Source: Medicago truncatula
Taxonomy: Eukaryota; Streptophyta; Magnoliopsida; Fabales; Fabaceae
Direction: 5' to 3'
Assembly (NCBI RefSeq): GCF_003473485.1
Contig: NC_053045.1
Span: 51,440,494-51,504,493 of the forward strand
DNA: 64,000 nucleotides
Shown here: positions 32,774 to 44,796 of the stretch, piece by piece
Layout of the letters: every line of letters starts with the position of its first letter
Numbering within the stretch: the first letter of the stretch is position 1
Notes under the pieces: model-generated
Seen by the model: only the letters and a program-made list of their open reading frames with translations
Database searches by the model: none
Told to the model about the DNA's origin: nothing
Program-made: the position numbers and the translations under genes

Positions 32774-35700
32774 TTATAGTTCCTGATCAAGAAAATTACT
32801 TCTAGGAGTCTTGGGAGTTTTGGGAGTTTTTGGGGAGACGACACTTTCAATATACTCAGTTACATTTCCAGGAACGTTCTTCAACATGGAGAGACTTCTT
32901 GTTAGCCAACCACTCTGTCCTTGTTCTTCCGATTCATGTGTCTTTTTCCTCTCTTCCTCTGCCAATATATCAATCCACCTCTTGGCCATGTAAGACTTGA
33001 TGGCTTGGACACCTTCATTTACAATCTCCATAGGTGGCAATTCAATAGGGTTCTGCTCTAAGTTTAGCTTGATTAAACTATCAAGGCGGCCAAATGTATC
33101 AGGAAGTGCATGAATTTGATTGTTGCTAAGATCCAATTCCTTGAGGCTACTCAAATCACCAAATGTCTCTGGTATTTCTTGAAGATCGCTGAAGTTACTA
33201 CTCAGGTTTAGAAATTCAAGACTAGTCAATTTCCCGATTGCAATAGGAAGCCCATGTAGTTCATTAAAGTGCGCATCTAGATAGCGCAGTGACTTCATCT
33301 CGCAAATAGACGAGGGAAGGGATCGTATCTTGTTTAAACCAATCAAGAGCTTCTGTAAATTCTGTAATTCAAATCCAATGTTTGTTGGCAAATATGACAG
33401 ACTGTTAAAGCTGGCATCCAGCTCCACCAACGATCTGATCATTTAAATTACAAATAATTCAATCAATAATAATAGACATTCATAGCTTAGATGCATATAA
33501 AGAAACAAATAAAGGCTTCAAATTGTTAATGAGATGTTGCACAATTCAAAAGTATATGTTATAGATATGACAATAATTGCTACGAAATGAAATCAACAAA
33601 ACCACTTGACCCAAGAATGCAATAAACCAAACAAACCAGAAAACTTAACAAGCAAACCCGAAACAATTAAAGACGAGAGAAGGAAGATAACACCAATAAT
33701 TCACGTGGTTTAGTCTTGATACCTACTCCACGGGAGAGTGAGAGAAGCAAGTTTTCACTATGATGAGGAACAATACAAGATCAAGTCATTGTCATAGCGT
33801 TTTTCTTTGCCCCCTACCAATAACCCAATTGAGAAACAGTTACAAGAATTTCAACGTCTTTCCCACTCTATTTTTACACAATTCTCTTTTATCTCTCTAA
33901 TTCTCTTTTCAAATTGTAGACAGTTTACGTGAAGTGCTTCACAATTCGATTCCTTGGATTACTCACATAGAGATACTATATGCTATTTATATAAACATGA
34001 AAATAAGCTAACAAGTCTACAAAATATGATTCTGTTAAATCAGTTATGACAATTAGCTGATTAACAAACTGTAAGAAAATTATAACAAATTGTAACAGAA
34101 CCTTCACATATGTCGCAGCATCTGTTTATAACTGAAGTCAGAATGCTACATCATTCATGCTTGTAACATGTTTTGAGACACTTCAGCAATATATTTTAGG
34201 TCACAAGTTGTAAATAAAATAGTTCAACAATGACCTAGATCGAAAATTTTCAATAACATTTAACAATTTTATTTATATGGAAATGCAAAATTAAAGAGCG
34301 ATGAATAAAATTAGTTCAATAAAGACATATATAAATGGAAAGACTATATACTTCAAATCTAATGTTGCCCTTATATGTTAAACCACAATTATTACCCAAA
34401 TTAACAACATCGAAAATAATATAAAGAGTAGTTTTGCCTAAACTTATCTGTAGAATATCTTGTTACCTGCACTGACCGATGGAATCAGGAAGAGCACTCA
34501 ACTTATTTCCAGACACAGAGAGAATTTTCAACTTTTGTAAAAAGCCAATTGAATCTGGAAGTGACTTCAAAATATTTGAAGAGATATTAAGATCCTCTAG
34601 ATTTAGCAATCCTGATATTGTGTCAGGAATCACCTATCATATGCAGCCAAAATAAATAAATCAAATAAGAAATCTCCTCTTGGAAATCTAGTTCAAAGAA
34701 TGTAAATTACAAAGAAGAAGAAGGTTAGTTCATAATCCACCATTTCCTAAATTTCACCTTTGAGACTAACTATAAAATTCAAGCATATGTGGTTCACATG
34801 TATCAGTTACTTCTTGTTCATAATTTAACACTAGTAAAACATGGCAAAAAAATCCATTAAAAAAAATGAAAATAAAATCCTCAATCCCAAACATTAATCA
34901 CTCAAAATAAATGGACCATCCCAAGATTGTTTCCATTCCCAACCCACACTGTTGACCGAACCACGCACTCTAAGCATCTTTCCTTTGGAGGACTCATGTT
35001 TGAAGGTTGTCGACTGTCACGAGATTTTGACTTAGCTCAGTTAGAACTAGAAGGCTTTAGTGACCCGACATTCTAATACTTGGATGGCACCTTCCCGTAC
35101 TCGACATGATCCGGGACTGACCAATCCGAATAGGGTCTGAGTAAAATAGCGACTACATGGTTGTGTTAAAGAATCCCTAGCCAAATATCCTTAAAATATG
35201 GCGCGAGATATCCACCGGACTAGAAGGAAACCTGTGACTTAAAAGGAGAGAACCACCAAGAGAAAATCAAGTCATTCATTCAACCTAAACAATAAACACT
35301 ACAATGCGAGCACTGTATATCACCCGGCAAAGTCACAGAAGTTTCACCATTAAACAATAACCAATCGTAATTGTTAAACTCAAATTAAGCTCAACTTAAT
35401 CACCAATGAAAAATTAAACTCAAATTATGGGCATGTTTGGATAAACAACTTATTTGCAACTTATAGCACAAACGCATCATGATAAGCACTTATGTATAAG
35501 CTTGCATAAGCTATTTTTATAGCAAAAGATAAAATAACGTTAAATTGTTTTTATAAGCTAGATTGGAGATCATATGAAAATAAGTTGAAAAAAAGCTTAT
35601 GAAAACTCTCATAAGCTATTTTCACGAGTCCTCCCTAACAGTCTCACAAAACTTTTGTCGGTGGATAAACTCAAATAAGTCGATTCAAATATGCCCTATA

Positions 35701-36607
35701 TCTAACACTAAAATGGAACTTGTCCACTATAAAGCATAGACACACATACACCTGACACAATACTTGCACATTGACACCAATAATAATTTAAGAAAATTAC
35801 ATAATTTAAAGTAATTACACCCAAACACCGAACACGCCTTCCATCATAAGAACGAAAAGAATGAAATGCTTAGAATGTAAGCATTGTTACCGAAAGCTTA
35901 TTAGTGGAGAGGTTAAGCACAACCAAGGAAGAAACTTGACAAACCGCCTCCGGCAACATCGTCAACCGTTGCCCGGAAAGATCAACACGCTGACCATCTT
36001 TCTCACGTACCTCCTGCAATATCCTCATAACACGTTCTTCACATTCCTTATCTTCAACCACGTCATTATCATCATTACCATCTCCACCATCATTCTCATA
36101 AATCTTCACAAGCCTAATCTCCGCATCCTTAAGTAGCTTCTCATAAGCTTCATGCATCTCATCTTTTTGCAAAAGCTCTTTATAACCACGCTTCTCATTC
36201 TCAACATTTTCTCTACATTTAGTTTCTCTTTCCGTAACATGAATTATCCACTTTTGTTCATCAATCTCAGGAGGCCGAGGAAGGGCAACAATCTCTTCCA
36301 ATTGACGTAACAAATGTGCTTCGAGGTCGACGAGTTTAGCCTTCGCATTGTCGACTTCTTCGTGGGTGGGCCGATCGCCTATGAGGTTGAGGACTGATCG
36401 GGCTTGTGAGACGTCGGAGATGGCGTGGGTCATCGCGGCGAGGAGTTTTGGGTCTGTGAGATTGGGCATTTGGCCGATGATTGAGGAGGAGGGTGGTGGT
36501 TGTTCGACATCGGATTTAGATGGTGAGGATTTGGAGGTGAAGGATGGGAGACGGGACATGACGTAATTGAGGATTGGGTAGGTTCCTGGGTTTGGGTGGG
36601 GATCCAT
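32774..36607 (-). CDS. Plant intracellular Ras-group-related LRR protein (PIRL1/9-like)
   Basis: Three exons: 35891-36607, 34467-34633 and 32774-33434, with GT/AG introns in phases 0 and 2, total 514 aa. PIRL proteins are plant LRR proteins related to animal Shoc2/SUR-8-type Ras-binding LRRs. Arabidopsis members act in pollen and gametophyte development, and the molecular partner is unclear. Residues 1-205 form an N-terminal helical region ('[20 protein letters not shown]', '[20 protein letters not shown]'). About ten leucine-rich repeats follow, from '[15 protein letters not shown]' to '[19 protein letters not shown]', then '[16 protein letters not shown]', which I recall as typical of the PIRL1/PIRL9 branch. 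The C-terminus has a (PKT)3 stretch and ends FLDQEL. No signal peptide or membrane segment. The length fits the family. An inverted-repeat transposon begins only about 165 bp upstream of the ATG. Confidence 0.92.
33665..34110 (-). mobile_element. Possible solo LTR in PIRL intron 2
   Basis: On the minus strand a TATA-type core (TTTATATAAATAGCATA, near 33988-34004) is followed by a leader-like region, an A-rich stretch and an end with 'AAACCACGTGAATTATTGG', wording often seen near the 3' end of plant LTRs. The 5' side begins around 'TGTTACAATTTGTTATAA'. No internal region or target duplication was found, so this stays tentative. Confidence 0.35.
35429..35697. repeat. MITE ('TTTGGATAAACAACTTA' family) in PIRL intron 1
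   Basis: The left end GGGCATGTTTGGATAAACAA and the right end 'TTCAAATATGCCC' face each other, with repeated 'ATAAGCTT/TATAAGCTA' wording inside. The end sequence also occurs in reverse at 63031-63237 ('GTTTATCCAAATAGGG'), inside a FRO intron. Confidence 0.55.
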
Positions 36608-36771
36608 TATGGTGTTGGAGCATGAAATGAAAGTATGAAACCAAATGAATGAGATTATGGGAATAACTCACTCAGCCAAAGTTTATGTAACTATTTGTTT
36701 TGTTGACGAATGTAACTATGAGATAATGGGATCCATGATTGGTGAGTTGGTATCTTTGTTTTTTTGTTGAT

Positions 36772-38347
36772 GACTAATACCTCAAATTCGTCCTTGAATT
36801 TTGAAAAATCGGCCAATTTCGTCCCTGAATTTTGCGAAATATCAAATTAGTCCCTGAATTTACAAAATGTCAATCAAATCAGTCCCTCCGTTAAGTTGGA
36901 CTGTTAACGGAGGTGACGTGTCACGTTAACCTCTGACAAAGCTTACCACGTCAGATGTCACGCAAGCAGGGACCAAACTGATTGATTTACACAAAATTTC
37001 GAAGGACGAAATTGATGGATTTACACAAAATTTCCAAGGACCAAATTGATGGATTTTCAGAAAATTGGCAACGGCTCTTTCCATTCTTTGTGAGTAACGA
37101 CTCTTTCTCCACTTCCTCATTAAAGGCTATTTCTTCCCCAAATATATAAATTTGAAACCCTAATGTTATAATTCCTTACATAGAGTTCAAAATCCCCAAA
37201 ATTTCTTCCATGAATTGATGTAAAATTTCTTCCCCAATTCAAAAAACTTAGAAATGATGGATATGAATATAATTCAAGGAGACCAAAGAATTGGATTGAC
37301 ACTGAGTCTAAAGAACAAGTACAAAGTAATGTGGCAAGTGTGGAAACTGTTGTTGAGAATGTTGCTACTGAGGTGCAACAAGAGGATGTTGTTATAGTTC
37401 CAAATCCAAATTACGGGCCATCCGCTTCTACTCAACCCCAATACATGGAGTTTATCCCAACTCCAGGATTTCCAAAATAGTGATGCATGTTTTAATTATG
37501 CTTTTGGACTAGTTTAATTAATGTTTTTTTGACTATGTACTGTTGTTTTTTTGGCTATGTAATGACTTATTAACATCGAATATTGACTTAGGATATAATG
37601 CAAATGTTTGTCTTTTTATAATCAAAGTGTTTGTCTTTTACATTTTACTTTGTTCAGCAAATGTATGCACAAAGGATCACATTGATATTTGTTATGATAA
37701 TTCAAGGACCAATTTGATGGTATCTTCACTAATTTGAGGATCGAAATGATGGATATGAATATAATTCAAGGACCCATTCGTGCACCACCCATCAATTCTA
37801 AACACTGAATCTACAAGGCAGACCACTTGATTTATGAATTTCGAATTTAATCAAAAAAATTAGGGTTCTAAGTTTTTTGAATTGGGGAAGAAATTTTACA
37901 TCAATTCATGGAATAAATTTTGGGGATTTTGAACTCTATGTAAGGAATTATAACATTAGGGTTCCAAATTTATATATTTGGGAAAGAAATAGCCCTTAAT
38001 GAGGAAGTGGAGAAAGAGCCGTTACTCACAAAGAAGGGAAAGAGCCGTTGCCAATTTTCTGAAAATCCATCAATTTGGTCCTTGGAAATTTTGTGTAAAT
38101 CCATCAATTTCGTCCTTCGAAATTTTGTGTAAATCAATCAGTTTGGTCCCTGCTTGCGTGGCATCTGACGTGGTAAGCTTTGTCAGAGGTTAACGTGACA
38201 CGTCACCTTCGTTAACAGGCCAACTTAACGGAGGGACTGATTTGATTGACATTTTGTAAATTCAGGGACTAATTTGATATTTCGCAAAATTCAGGGACGA
38301 AATTGGCCGATTTTTCAAAATTCAAGGACGAATTTGAGGTATTAGTC
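36772..38347. mobile_element. Long-inverted-repeat DNA transposon, family B, copy 1
   Basis: GACTAATACCTCAAATTCGT and its reverse complement mark both ends. The inverted arms run about 480 bp each (36772-37253 and 37869-38347) and include 'GTCCCTCCGTTAAG' and 'CAATTCAAAAAACTTAG'. The core (about 37254-37868) keeps a reading frame ending 'NYGPSASTQPQYMEFIPTPG' then FPK and a stop (37480), shared with copy 2 at 49.5 kb. No target duplication was found. Arms this long suit a Mutator-type foldback element, but the superfamily is not proven. Confidence 0.7.
37219..37480 (+). pseudogene. C-terminal coding remnant of transposon family B
   Basis: An open stretch of about 85 codons without its own start: 'FLPQFKKLRNDGYEYNSRRP', 'KNWIDTESKEQVQSNVASVE', 'TVVENVATEVQQEDVVIVPN', then the conserved end. 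The last 25 residues are nearly identical in copy 2, though the upstream parts differ, so the C-terminal peptide is the shared module. I do not recognise the protein family. Confidence 0.45.
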
Positions 38348-39654
38348 GTTAGTTAATACATGTTTGTACGTGTGTGAACCGGATTGGGGAATAGTTCTAA
38401 TATGGACACAAAACTTTGGTCACATCTTTTAGTCACACTCACAAAAAATAATGAGTGTTTTTTAATTAATTATGTGATATTCATTTTTATGAGTGTGTGA
38501 TCAAATTATTTGTCCAAATCTTTAGGTCCACACAAGAATTGCTCACAATTGTGTTAGATTATCGGAGTTTTTTGGTTTTGATTCATTTATCTACCTACAC
38601 TTGCAAGTTTAATTGATTCATTCATTGAAAGGGTCTGGTTAACTACTACTTCATCTATCTCTATATGTAAACCTCCTTTGTTTTTTTTCACATTTCTTAA
38701 GAAACGTTGTCGTGTAATTAATGTGTTGTTTTGTGTGTTAATATTATCAAATTGTCTTTTGTTTGTATGTGTATTAAATTTAACTTTTCAAATTTCAAGA
38801 CAAATTAGTAGTATTAATTAGGGGTATCTTTAAGAAAAAAAATAATAAATGCATCTAATAATTTGAAAAGGAGTTTACATTTAGGGACAAAAATAAAGTC
38901 AAATGGATGCTTACATTTAGGGACAAAAAAATAGTTAAATTGGTCTATGTGTCACAATTAGATTGACCATCATGTGACGTTCTTGCTTTAATAGTACAAA
39001 CTTAGCGTCCTCTCCTGTGAAGCCTGGATACGAGATACGATACGGATACGATACTGCACCGATACGTTGATACGGGAAAATTTCAAAAATCAAGATACGA
39101 TACGGCTGGGATACGTTAATAAAAAAAATTATATAATTAAATGTATAATATAATTATAACCTTTTTTTAATATGAAAATATATTAACAAACACAAGAAAC
39201 TAGACTCGTAGCACATTAACATAAATATAAATAATATTGACGATTAAGAGAGTGGTGATTAGTCAATTACATACGCAAAATATACCAAAAAGAGCACCAT
39301 CAGTATTATATCAATGCTATATTATATCTAAAAGGAACATTGTTAATGCTATACTATATCCAAAAAAGAAGCATTATATCCAAAGTGGAAGGCGACCATT
39401 CTGAAAGAAAAAATTGAACCTTGTGTTATGACTTCTGTATAATGGTTAAGCTTTGTGTTATGACTTCTGTATAATGGTTAAGTGTTTGATTGTTGATTAA
39501 ACCTTGAGTTATGATGGTTAAACTTTTGACTTAATGTACCATTCTATTATTCATCCAAACGAGAAGTGTTGTGAAAACAGTGTATTAAAAATATTAACTA
39601 GTTGGTTCCATATTAGAGAAACTTCAACTTCTCTTTAAACTTTCATTCTCCTTC
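38348..39654. other. Intergenic, no gene seen
   Basis: AT-rich. At 39023-39117 there is a cluster of GATACGATACG-type words. At 39420-39510 the phrase 'TTGTGTTATGACTTCTGTATAATGGTTAA' occurs twice in tandem. Confidence 0.45.
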
Positions 39655-40132
39655 GTTCATCGAAGAAGGGTGGTTTTAGGTCATTTTTTGACCTAGAATC
39701 ACTCCTCTACATCTTTTTTTCCCTTTTCTTTCAATCTAAATAAGTGGCTTTCACATTTATCAAGTTTTTCCTTTCGTTTTTTGTGATTTCGTCGTCTAAG
39801 TGCGGCGTTGTGTTATTTGTCGTCTTGTGCGGCGTTTGATTTCGTGTTTTGTCGCGGTGTTTGTTCAATTCCTCTTGAAAGATCTACATCAGTCATTACA
39901 AATTAAACTAATGATTTGGACGTCAATGTTGCAGATCCTGAAGCATGGGTATTTCGGTGACTTAAGTTTTATCATATTATTTGTAGGCATTTTGTCGTTG
40001 TATGTCATTAACTTGGGTGCTGTGAGTTTGTTCGCAGATTCACCCTTTACGTTTTTAGCGATATTTGTATTTGATGTACTTTATCGATTTGAATGAATGA
40101 ATATCGTTTTGTTTTTAAAAAAAAAAAAAAAA
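39655..40132 (+). mobile_element. mRNA-like poly(A) retroposon, copy 3
   Basis: Collinear with 21710-22232: the hairpin 'GGTTTTAGGTCATTTTTTGACCTAGAATC', 'TGTGATTTCGTCGTCT', 'GTGCGGCG', 'TCAATGTTGCAGATCC', 'GTGAGTTTGTTCGCAG' and an A16 tail (40117-40132). The CT-rich leader of copy 1 is missing. No clear target duplication was found. Confidence 0.6.
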
Positions 40133-41444
40133 GTAAGAAATCCGTTTATGTCTAATATGTGAAGTTTAGATGCAACTTGGGTTGACAGATATGGATGAAA
40201 GTAAATGATATGGATAAATATCTAAGTAAAAAACTATTAAGTAGATTCACACTCTTTTTTCAACATTATTACATAATAATGATCTTAAACTTACCTTTAG
40301 ATGTGATTGTTGTGAAGGGTATGTGCGGCAGTCTCTCAAGGACTATATAATATTGAATGAATGGTTAATCCACGAACTAAAGGAAGTAAAATAAGTCTCA
40401 ACTACATTTTATTTAACTTTCAATTGAATTCTAATTAGTAGGTCTCTTTCCATTATAATAAGAGGATTAGACAAAAAAACAAATGAAATCCATACAATAA
40501 TTGAGATGTTGCAACTCAAATAGATTTGAAATTATCTTATGTTCCATTCTTTTTAATACCCATTTCAGTAAATCAATTAAGAGTTTTACTCTGACTTTAA
40601 GTGAGTCATGCAAATTAACGGTGAAATTGTACTCATTGAATTGGTTAGTTCTTAAATTGAAATAGACTTGAAGTTCAACAGACATGTGAAATGGAAAACC
40701 ATGACAAAATAACTAGAATTTCTTGGATTAACGGATAAAGTGGGGCATAATAACCAACTAAACGCACAAATGTGCATTATTAGAGAGATAATAGAGGAAG
40801 AGAATTGTTTCACTCAATCAATTCTTCGATCAGTTGATCATCCAAAATTTTAACTATCGCCGATCAATTCATTCAACACTTATCTATTTATAAATGATGG
40901 CAAATGTTGTAATTGTATTCCCCTTAACAACGACAAAATGTGATTTAAGGGTGCATAAAAAGTAAGTACAAAATAATATTAGACAGACAATACAGGTGGG
41001 GTTTAGCATGGAAATGAGGAGTTGTTTCCTATCATTGAAAAGTTTTTTTCAACTATTAAATTAAAAAGGAGTATTAATTTTATGCACCATATTTTTTTCC
41101 TTTCTCTTTTACACATTTTTTTTTTCGTTCATATCTTGAATTTTGTTCTTTCATTGGATGAAAAAAAATTCCATCGTCGGCATAAATTAAATTCAACCAT
41201 TTCTCAATCTACCCCATGTATGTTAATCGCTGTGATATAATTGACAGATCTCTTATGATTCTTCAAATTATTACATTTTTATTCAAAAGTTGTACAAAAA
41301 TAGTTGTACAAATATCATTTCTCGTTTGTGACCTCCTAATTGCGATCTTTTGGGTGTTTTGTTGGTTTGGTTGCAACATATTTACGATGCATTGTATTTT
41401 TTTTCTTTTTCGCGAACTAAAGCTTATAGAATAGACAATATCCC
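40133..41444. other. Intergenic, no gene seen
   Basis: AT-rich, with short reading frames only. No recognisable feature. Confidence 0.5.
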
Positions 41445-41697
41445 ACAAATTATTAGAAATTTTTTATACTAAATCTTAATTATCCCACAAATTCCGTTGG
41501 TTCTAACAACTAAAAAGCTCTCAACAGAATTTTGTACACAAATTATTAGGATTTTTCTTATACTGAATCTCAATTATCCCACAAGTAACGTTGGTTCTAA
41601 CAACTAAAAAGCTCTCAAGAATTCGGTACACAAATTATTAAGATTTTTTTACTGAATTTCAATCATCCCACAAATCTTGTTGGTTCTAACAACTCTC
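41445..41697. repeat. Tandem repeat, unit about 92 bp, about 2.7 copies
   Basis: Units begin at about 41445, 41537 and 41629. Each reads ACAAATTATTA, ATTATCCCACAA and GTTGGTTCTAACAACT (itself a near-palindrome), with a few substitutions between copies. The third unit is cut short. No coding frame crosses all units. Confidence 0.85.
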
Positions 41698-42921
41698 GGA
41701 TGAGTTGTGTCATTTTCATAACAACAACAACATACCAATCAACCACAACAAACAGATTTTACATTACATGAACTACTAGAATAATAACGAAGTGGACAAC
41801 ACCCAATAATGCACACCATATGCAAAACAGATTCGTGTACCAAATCGGATTTTTCAATCAACCAATTATATGGACAGCAAATCAAAATTTAAAATACAAT
41901 GCACCTTATGACAACAAACTTGAATGCACAAATTCACCAAGTTGCAACATAATTTAATTAAGTACTCTACAAAATTACGTACACGTATGAAAAGATCCTC
42001 GTAGATCAATTTTGTGTAAAGTGTATACCTTAAATTTATAGTCATGAGTTGGTAGGAATATTGCATATTATATGCAGGGGCTGGAGTTCAAACCCGGAAC
42101 ACCCCATTTCTTCACATTTAAAATATGCGAACTTTAACCACTAAGTTATTGGACCAAAAAAAAAAAGGTTGAGAGTATCAAAAAACAGGAACCTTTGGAG
42201 TTAACCTTGTAAATTTTGTGTACAAGCTTCTTCTTTCTAATTTTTACTGCAATGCTTCTAATTTTATTGTGGAAAAGTAGTCCTTGACATGAACTAAACT
42301 ATTTTGGGTGTGATCTTTATGTACTTAATTATTATTTGTCTTAATTTCAATTTCAACTCTTCCTTCAACCAGCACTTGACAAAACTTTTCCATTTATGCA
42401 ACAAAATTTTTATTTTCTGATAAATCTTCATATCCTGCACCATGTGGTGGTTGATTCTAACAACACACATTTAACGTCATCTGATCTCAAATTGGTAGTA
42501 ACTAAAATTATTTACATGTACAAATTCAGATCCCCATTAGGAACAATTTCAAGCTCAATCTCTTATTCTTTTATATTTTTACATTAGAAGTAAAAAAACA
42601 AAGAAAACAGAGCAAAAATCAGATTCAAAAAACAAAAGCTCGAGCAGGGAAAAAAAGAAGCTCAAGCTCTATTTCAAATCTGTTTTTGCCATTTACACCC
42701 TACTACAGATTGAGTGCCAATCTTTGATATTTTTCATCATCATCAACTATTATCTATTTGCTATTTACACCCGACTCTCTGAATCTCGTAAACACAACTC
42801 AAATGATAAAAGACTAGATAGACATTTGATATGGCTGGAGGTGGAAACTGCAATTTCTCACTTCTCTAACGCATAGGACAGGCTCTTTAGAAGAAACAAA
42901 AATCTCCAACATAACTTTGCC
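41698..42921. other. Intergenic; 3' flank of the PB1 gene
   Basis: AT-rich, containing one SINE (next entry). No gene seen. Confidence 0.5.
42040..42167 (+). mobile_element. tRNA-derived SINE, long subfamily
   Basis: 'ATGAGTTGGTAGGAATATTG' (A-box side), 'GGAGTTCAAACCC' (B box), 'CACCCCATTTCTTCACATTT', 'CCACTAAGTTATTGGACC' and an A-tail. The 5' end is slightly truncated and no target duplication is evident. Confidence 0.75.
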
Positions 42922-43924
42922 TCAATGACAATAATTATTTGCGAACCGGTAAAGGAATCTAGGGCTTCCATCTAATTGCCTTGTGTAACAGCTACCTTTC
43001 AGACGGTTAAGCCGATTCACAGCCACATACGACGGTGATTCCACGAAGGCATGAGGCGAACCAGGCAGAGAGTGAGTTGAGCTGGACGAAGAAGACGGAG
43101 GAGGAGATAATTTCTTGAATGATTTGGGCGGTGAAAGAATGGCTCTGATCTTCAATGGATGAATTAATGATGAAGAAGCTCGATCGTATTCTTCAATTAT
43201 ATTTTTCAGATCTTCATCGCTGGTGATTGAAATCAATGTCTCTAAATCTCCGTTTGGTAATGGACATTTCAGTGTGACTGATGAACCACATAATTCAACT
43301 AGCTTCACCATCAACTCTGCAAAAGATAGAGCAATCATACGAATAAATCAACAGAAGTAATACGAAAGAGAAATCAAATAAGGGAATGAAAAAGAATAAA
43401 CGCATCACATATAGTTAAGAAATTAATTTGATGAAATTAAAATAGTTTATAAATTATTTATTACTCACTTGAGTATCATATGATTATATTAGATACATCA
43501 GTTATTCAATAAATATAAAAAAAAAACACACAAAAATTGTTGTTATAGAGCACACATACAGTTATAAACATGAATCAATGTGATACGGAGAAACTTGTGA
43601 TTATATTCAATAATGTCCTCTACATTCGACATGGATCAGTGTCAAACACAAACATACATGGTTAAATTCAATAATATCATTTCTACATAGATCAATATGT
43701 CACTGTTGTGTCTGATGAACGTGTCATTGATTGATGAATTAAGAGTGCTTAAATTGAAAGTTTGGTGAGATGAGAAACAAACCTGAGAAAGAAATGGGTG
43801 GAGGGAGAGCGAGGACTCGGGTGTGGCCACCGGTGTAGCGGAGCTTGCCGTCGGTGAGGCGGGGGAGGATTTTTCCGCCGTAGCTAAAGAGGAACTTGAT
43901 TGTATTTTTGGGGTATGATTCCAT
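42922..43924 (-). CDS. PB1 domain protein (NBR1-unrelated, soluble type)
   Basis: Exons 43783-43924 and 42922-43316 (GT/AG, phase 1) give 178 aa. The PB1 domain begins almost at the N-terminus: 'TIKFLFSYGGKILPRLTDGK' with the basic cluster, 'LRYTGGHTRVLALPPPISFS', then 'LKCPLPNGDLETLISITSDE' and 'DLKNIIEEYDRAS', where the acidic OPCA-type part is reduced to 'SDEDL'. This is the plant PB1 subgroup 'KFLCSYGGKI.PR..DG.LRY.GG.TRV', seen in uncharacterised small proteins and some kinases. The rest is low complexity (serine/proline runs) and ends 'GSPRFLYRFANNYCH'. No membrane segment. The partner is unknown. Its PB1 is clearly not a member of the NBR1-like array to the left. Confidence 0.88.
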
Positions 43925-44464
43925 GTTGGTTAATTAGTTAAGAGTTACGTGGAAGAAGAGACGAGGAAGAAGCGACAAAGGAGGGATATTGTTTTTGGGA
44001 CTAGGAAATGTTGGTGCTTGAAAACACTTTGTTCATGGGTTTCGTGGATATTTATAGGTGGAAGCATGCGTCACGTTACGGTAAAGCAAGCTTACATGGA
44101 CAAATACCCGTATAGTAAATCACACAACATGGCAAGTTGCCAACACGCGTCATGGTATCAATTAAGAATAGAATAAAATAATCATACGTTTATTTTATGA
44201 GTGATGATACATGTACCACCCCATGTGGCAATACACTCTTTACATCCACAAAAAATTCTGACACGTGGCAACCTAGACCCCACACAAATAGAAGATAAGG
44301 TGTGGTTGTGAGATGAACTTACCAAAATACCCCTAATACATGAAGTGTACAATGGAGTGTAGGAATAAAGGGTGTTCATGTAACATTTTTCTTATTTTAT
44401 CCCGTAAAATTAATTATTTTATCAAAAAATATATGATAAAGTTTCTTTTGGGTTGAACTCAAGT
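43925..44464. other. Upstream region of the PB1 gene, intergenic
   Basis: Moderately AT-rich, with ACGTGGCA and ACACGCGTCA words (G-box-like cores near 44040-44270) that could be regulatory. No gene seen. Confidence 0.35.
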
Positions 44465-44644
44465 AGTATTCAATATTTCTTTGTTTTTTTTTTTTGTTTC
44501 TTCTTCCAGTAGCATAGTAGTTAGACCTCATATAATTAAATGTGGAGAAATGGGGTATTTAGAGTTCGAATTCCAACTCCTGTATAAATGATGTAATGTC
44601 TCTATCAAATGAGTTAAGTTTACGGGACAGAGTATTCAATATTT
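44465..44644 (-). mobile_element. tRNA-derived SINE with 14-bp target duplication
   Basis: Body 44479-44630, minus strand: 'AACTTAACTCATTTGATAGA' (A box, mutated), 'GGAATTCGAACTC' (B box), 'CCATTTCTCCACATTTAAT' and an interrupted A-tail. AGTATTCAATATTT is duplicated exactly at 44465-44478 and 44631-44644. Confidence 0.85.
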
Positions 44645-44796
44645 TTAATTTTTAAAATTTATATGTTCTTTTGGTATCAAATGTGATCAAAGTCCGCTAA
44701 ATTGATTCCAATTTAAAAAAGTCATGTGAATTGTACTAGGATTTCAAAAGATGGTTCCACTTCCCCCATAGTGCTTCTACAAAGGAAAAAGACATT

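Noticed and set aside
36772..38347. A target-site duplication for transposon family B copy 1
   Set aside because: Flanks TTGTTGAT and GTTAGTTA do not match at any reasonable length, so no duplication is claimed.
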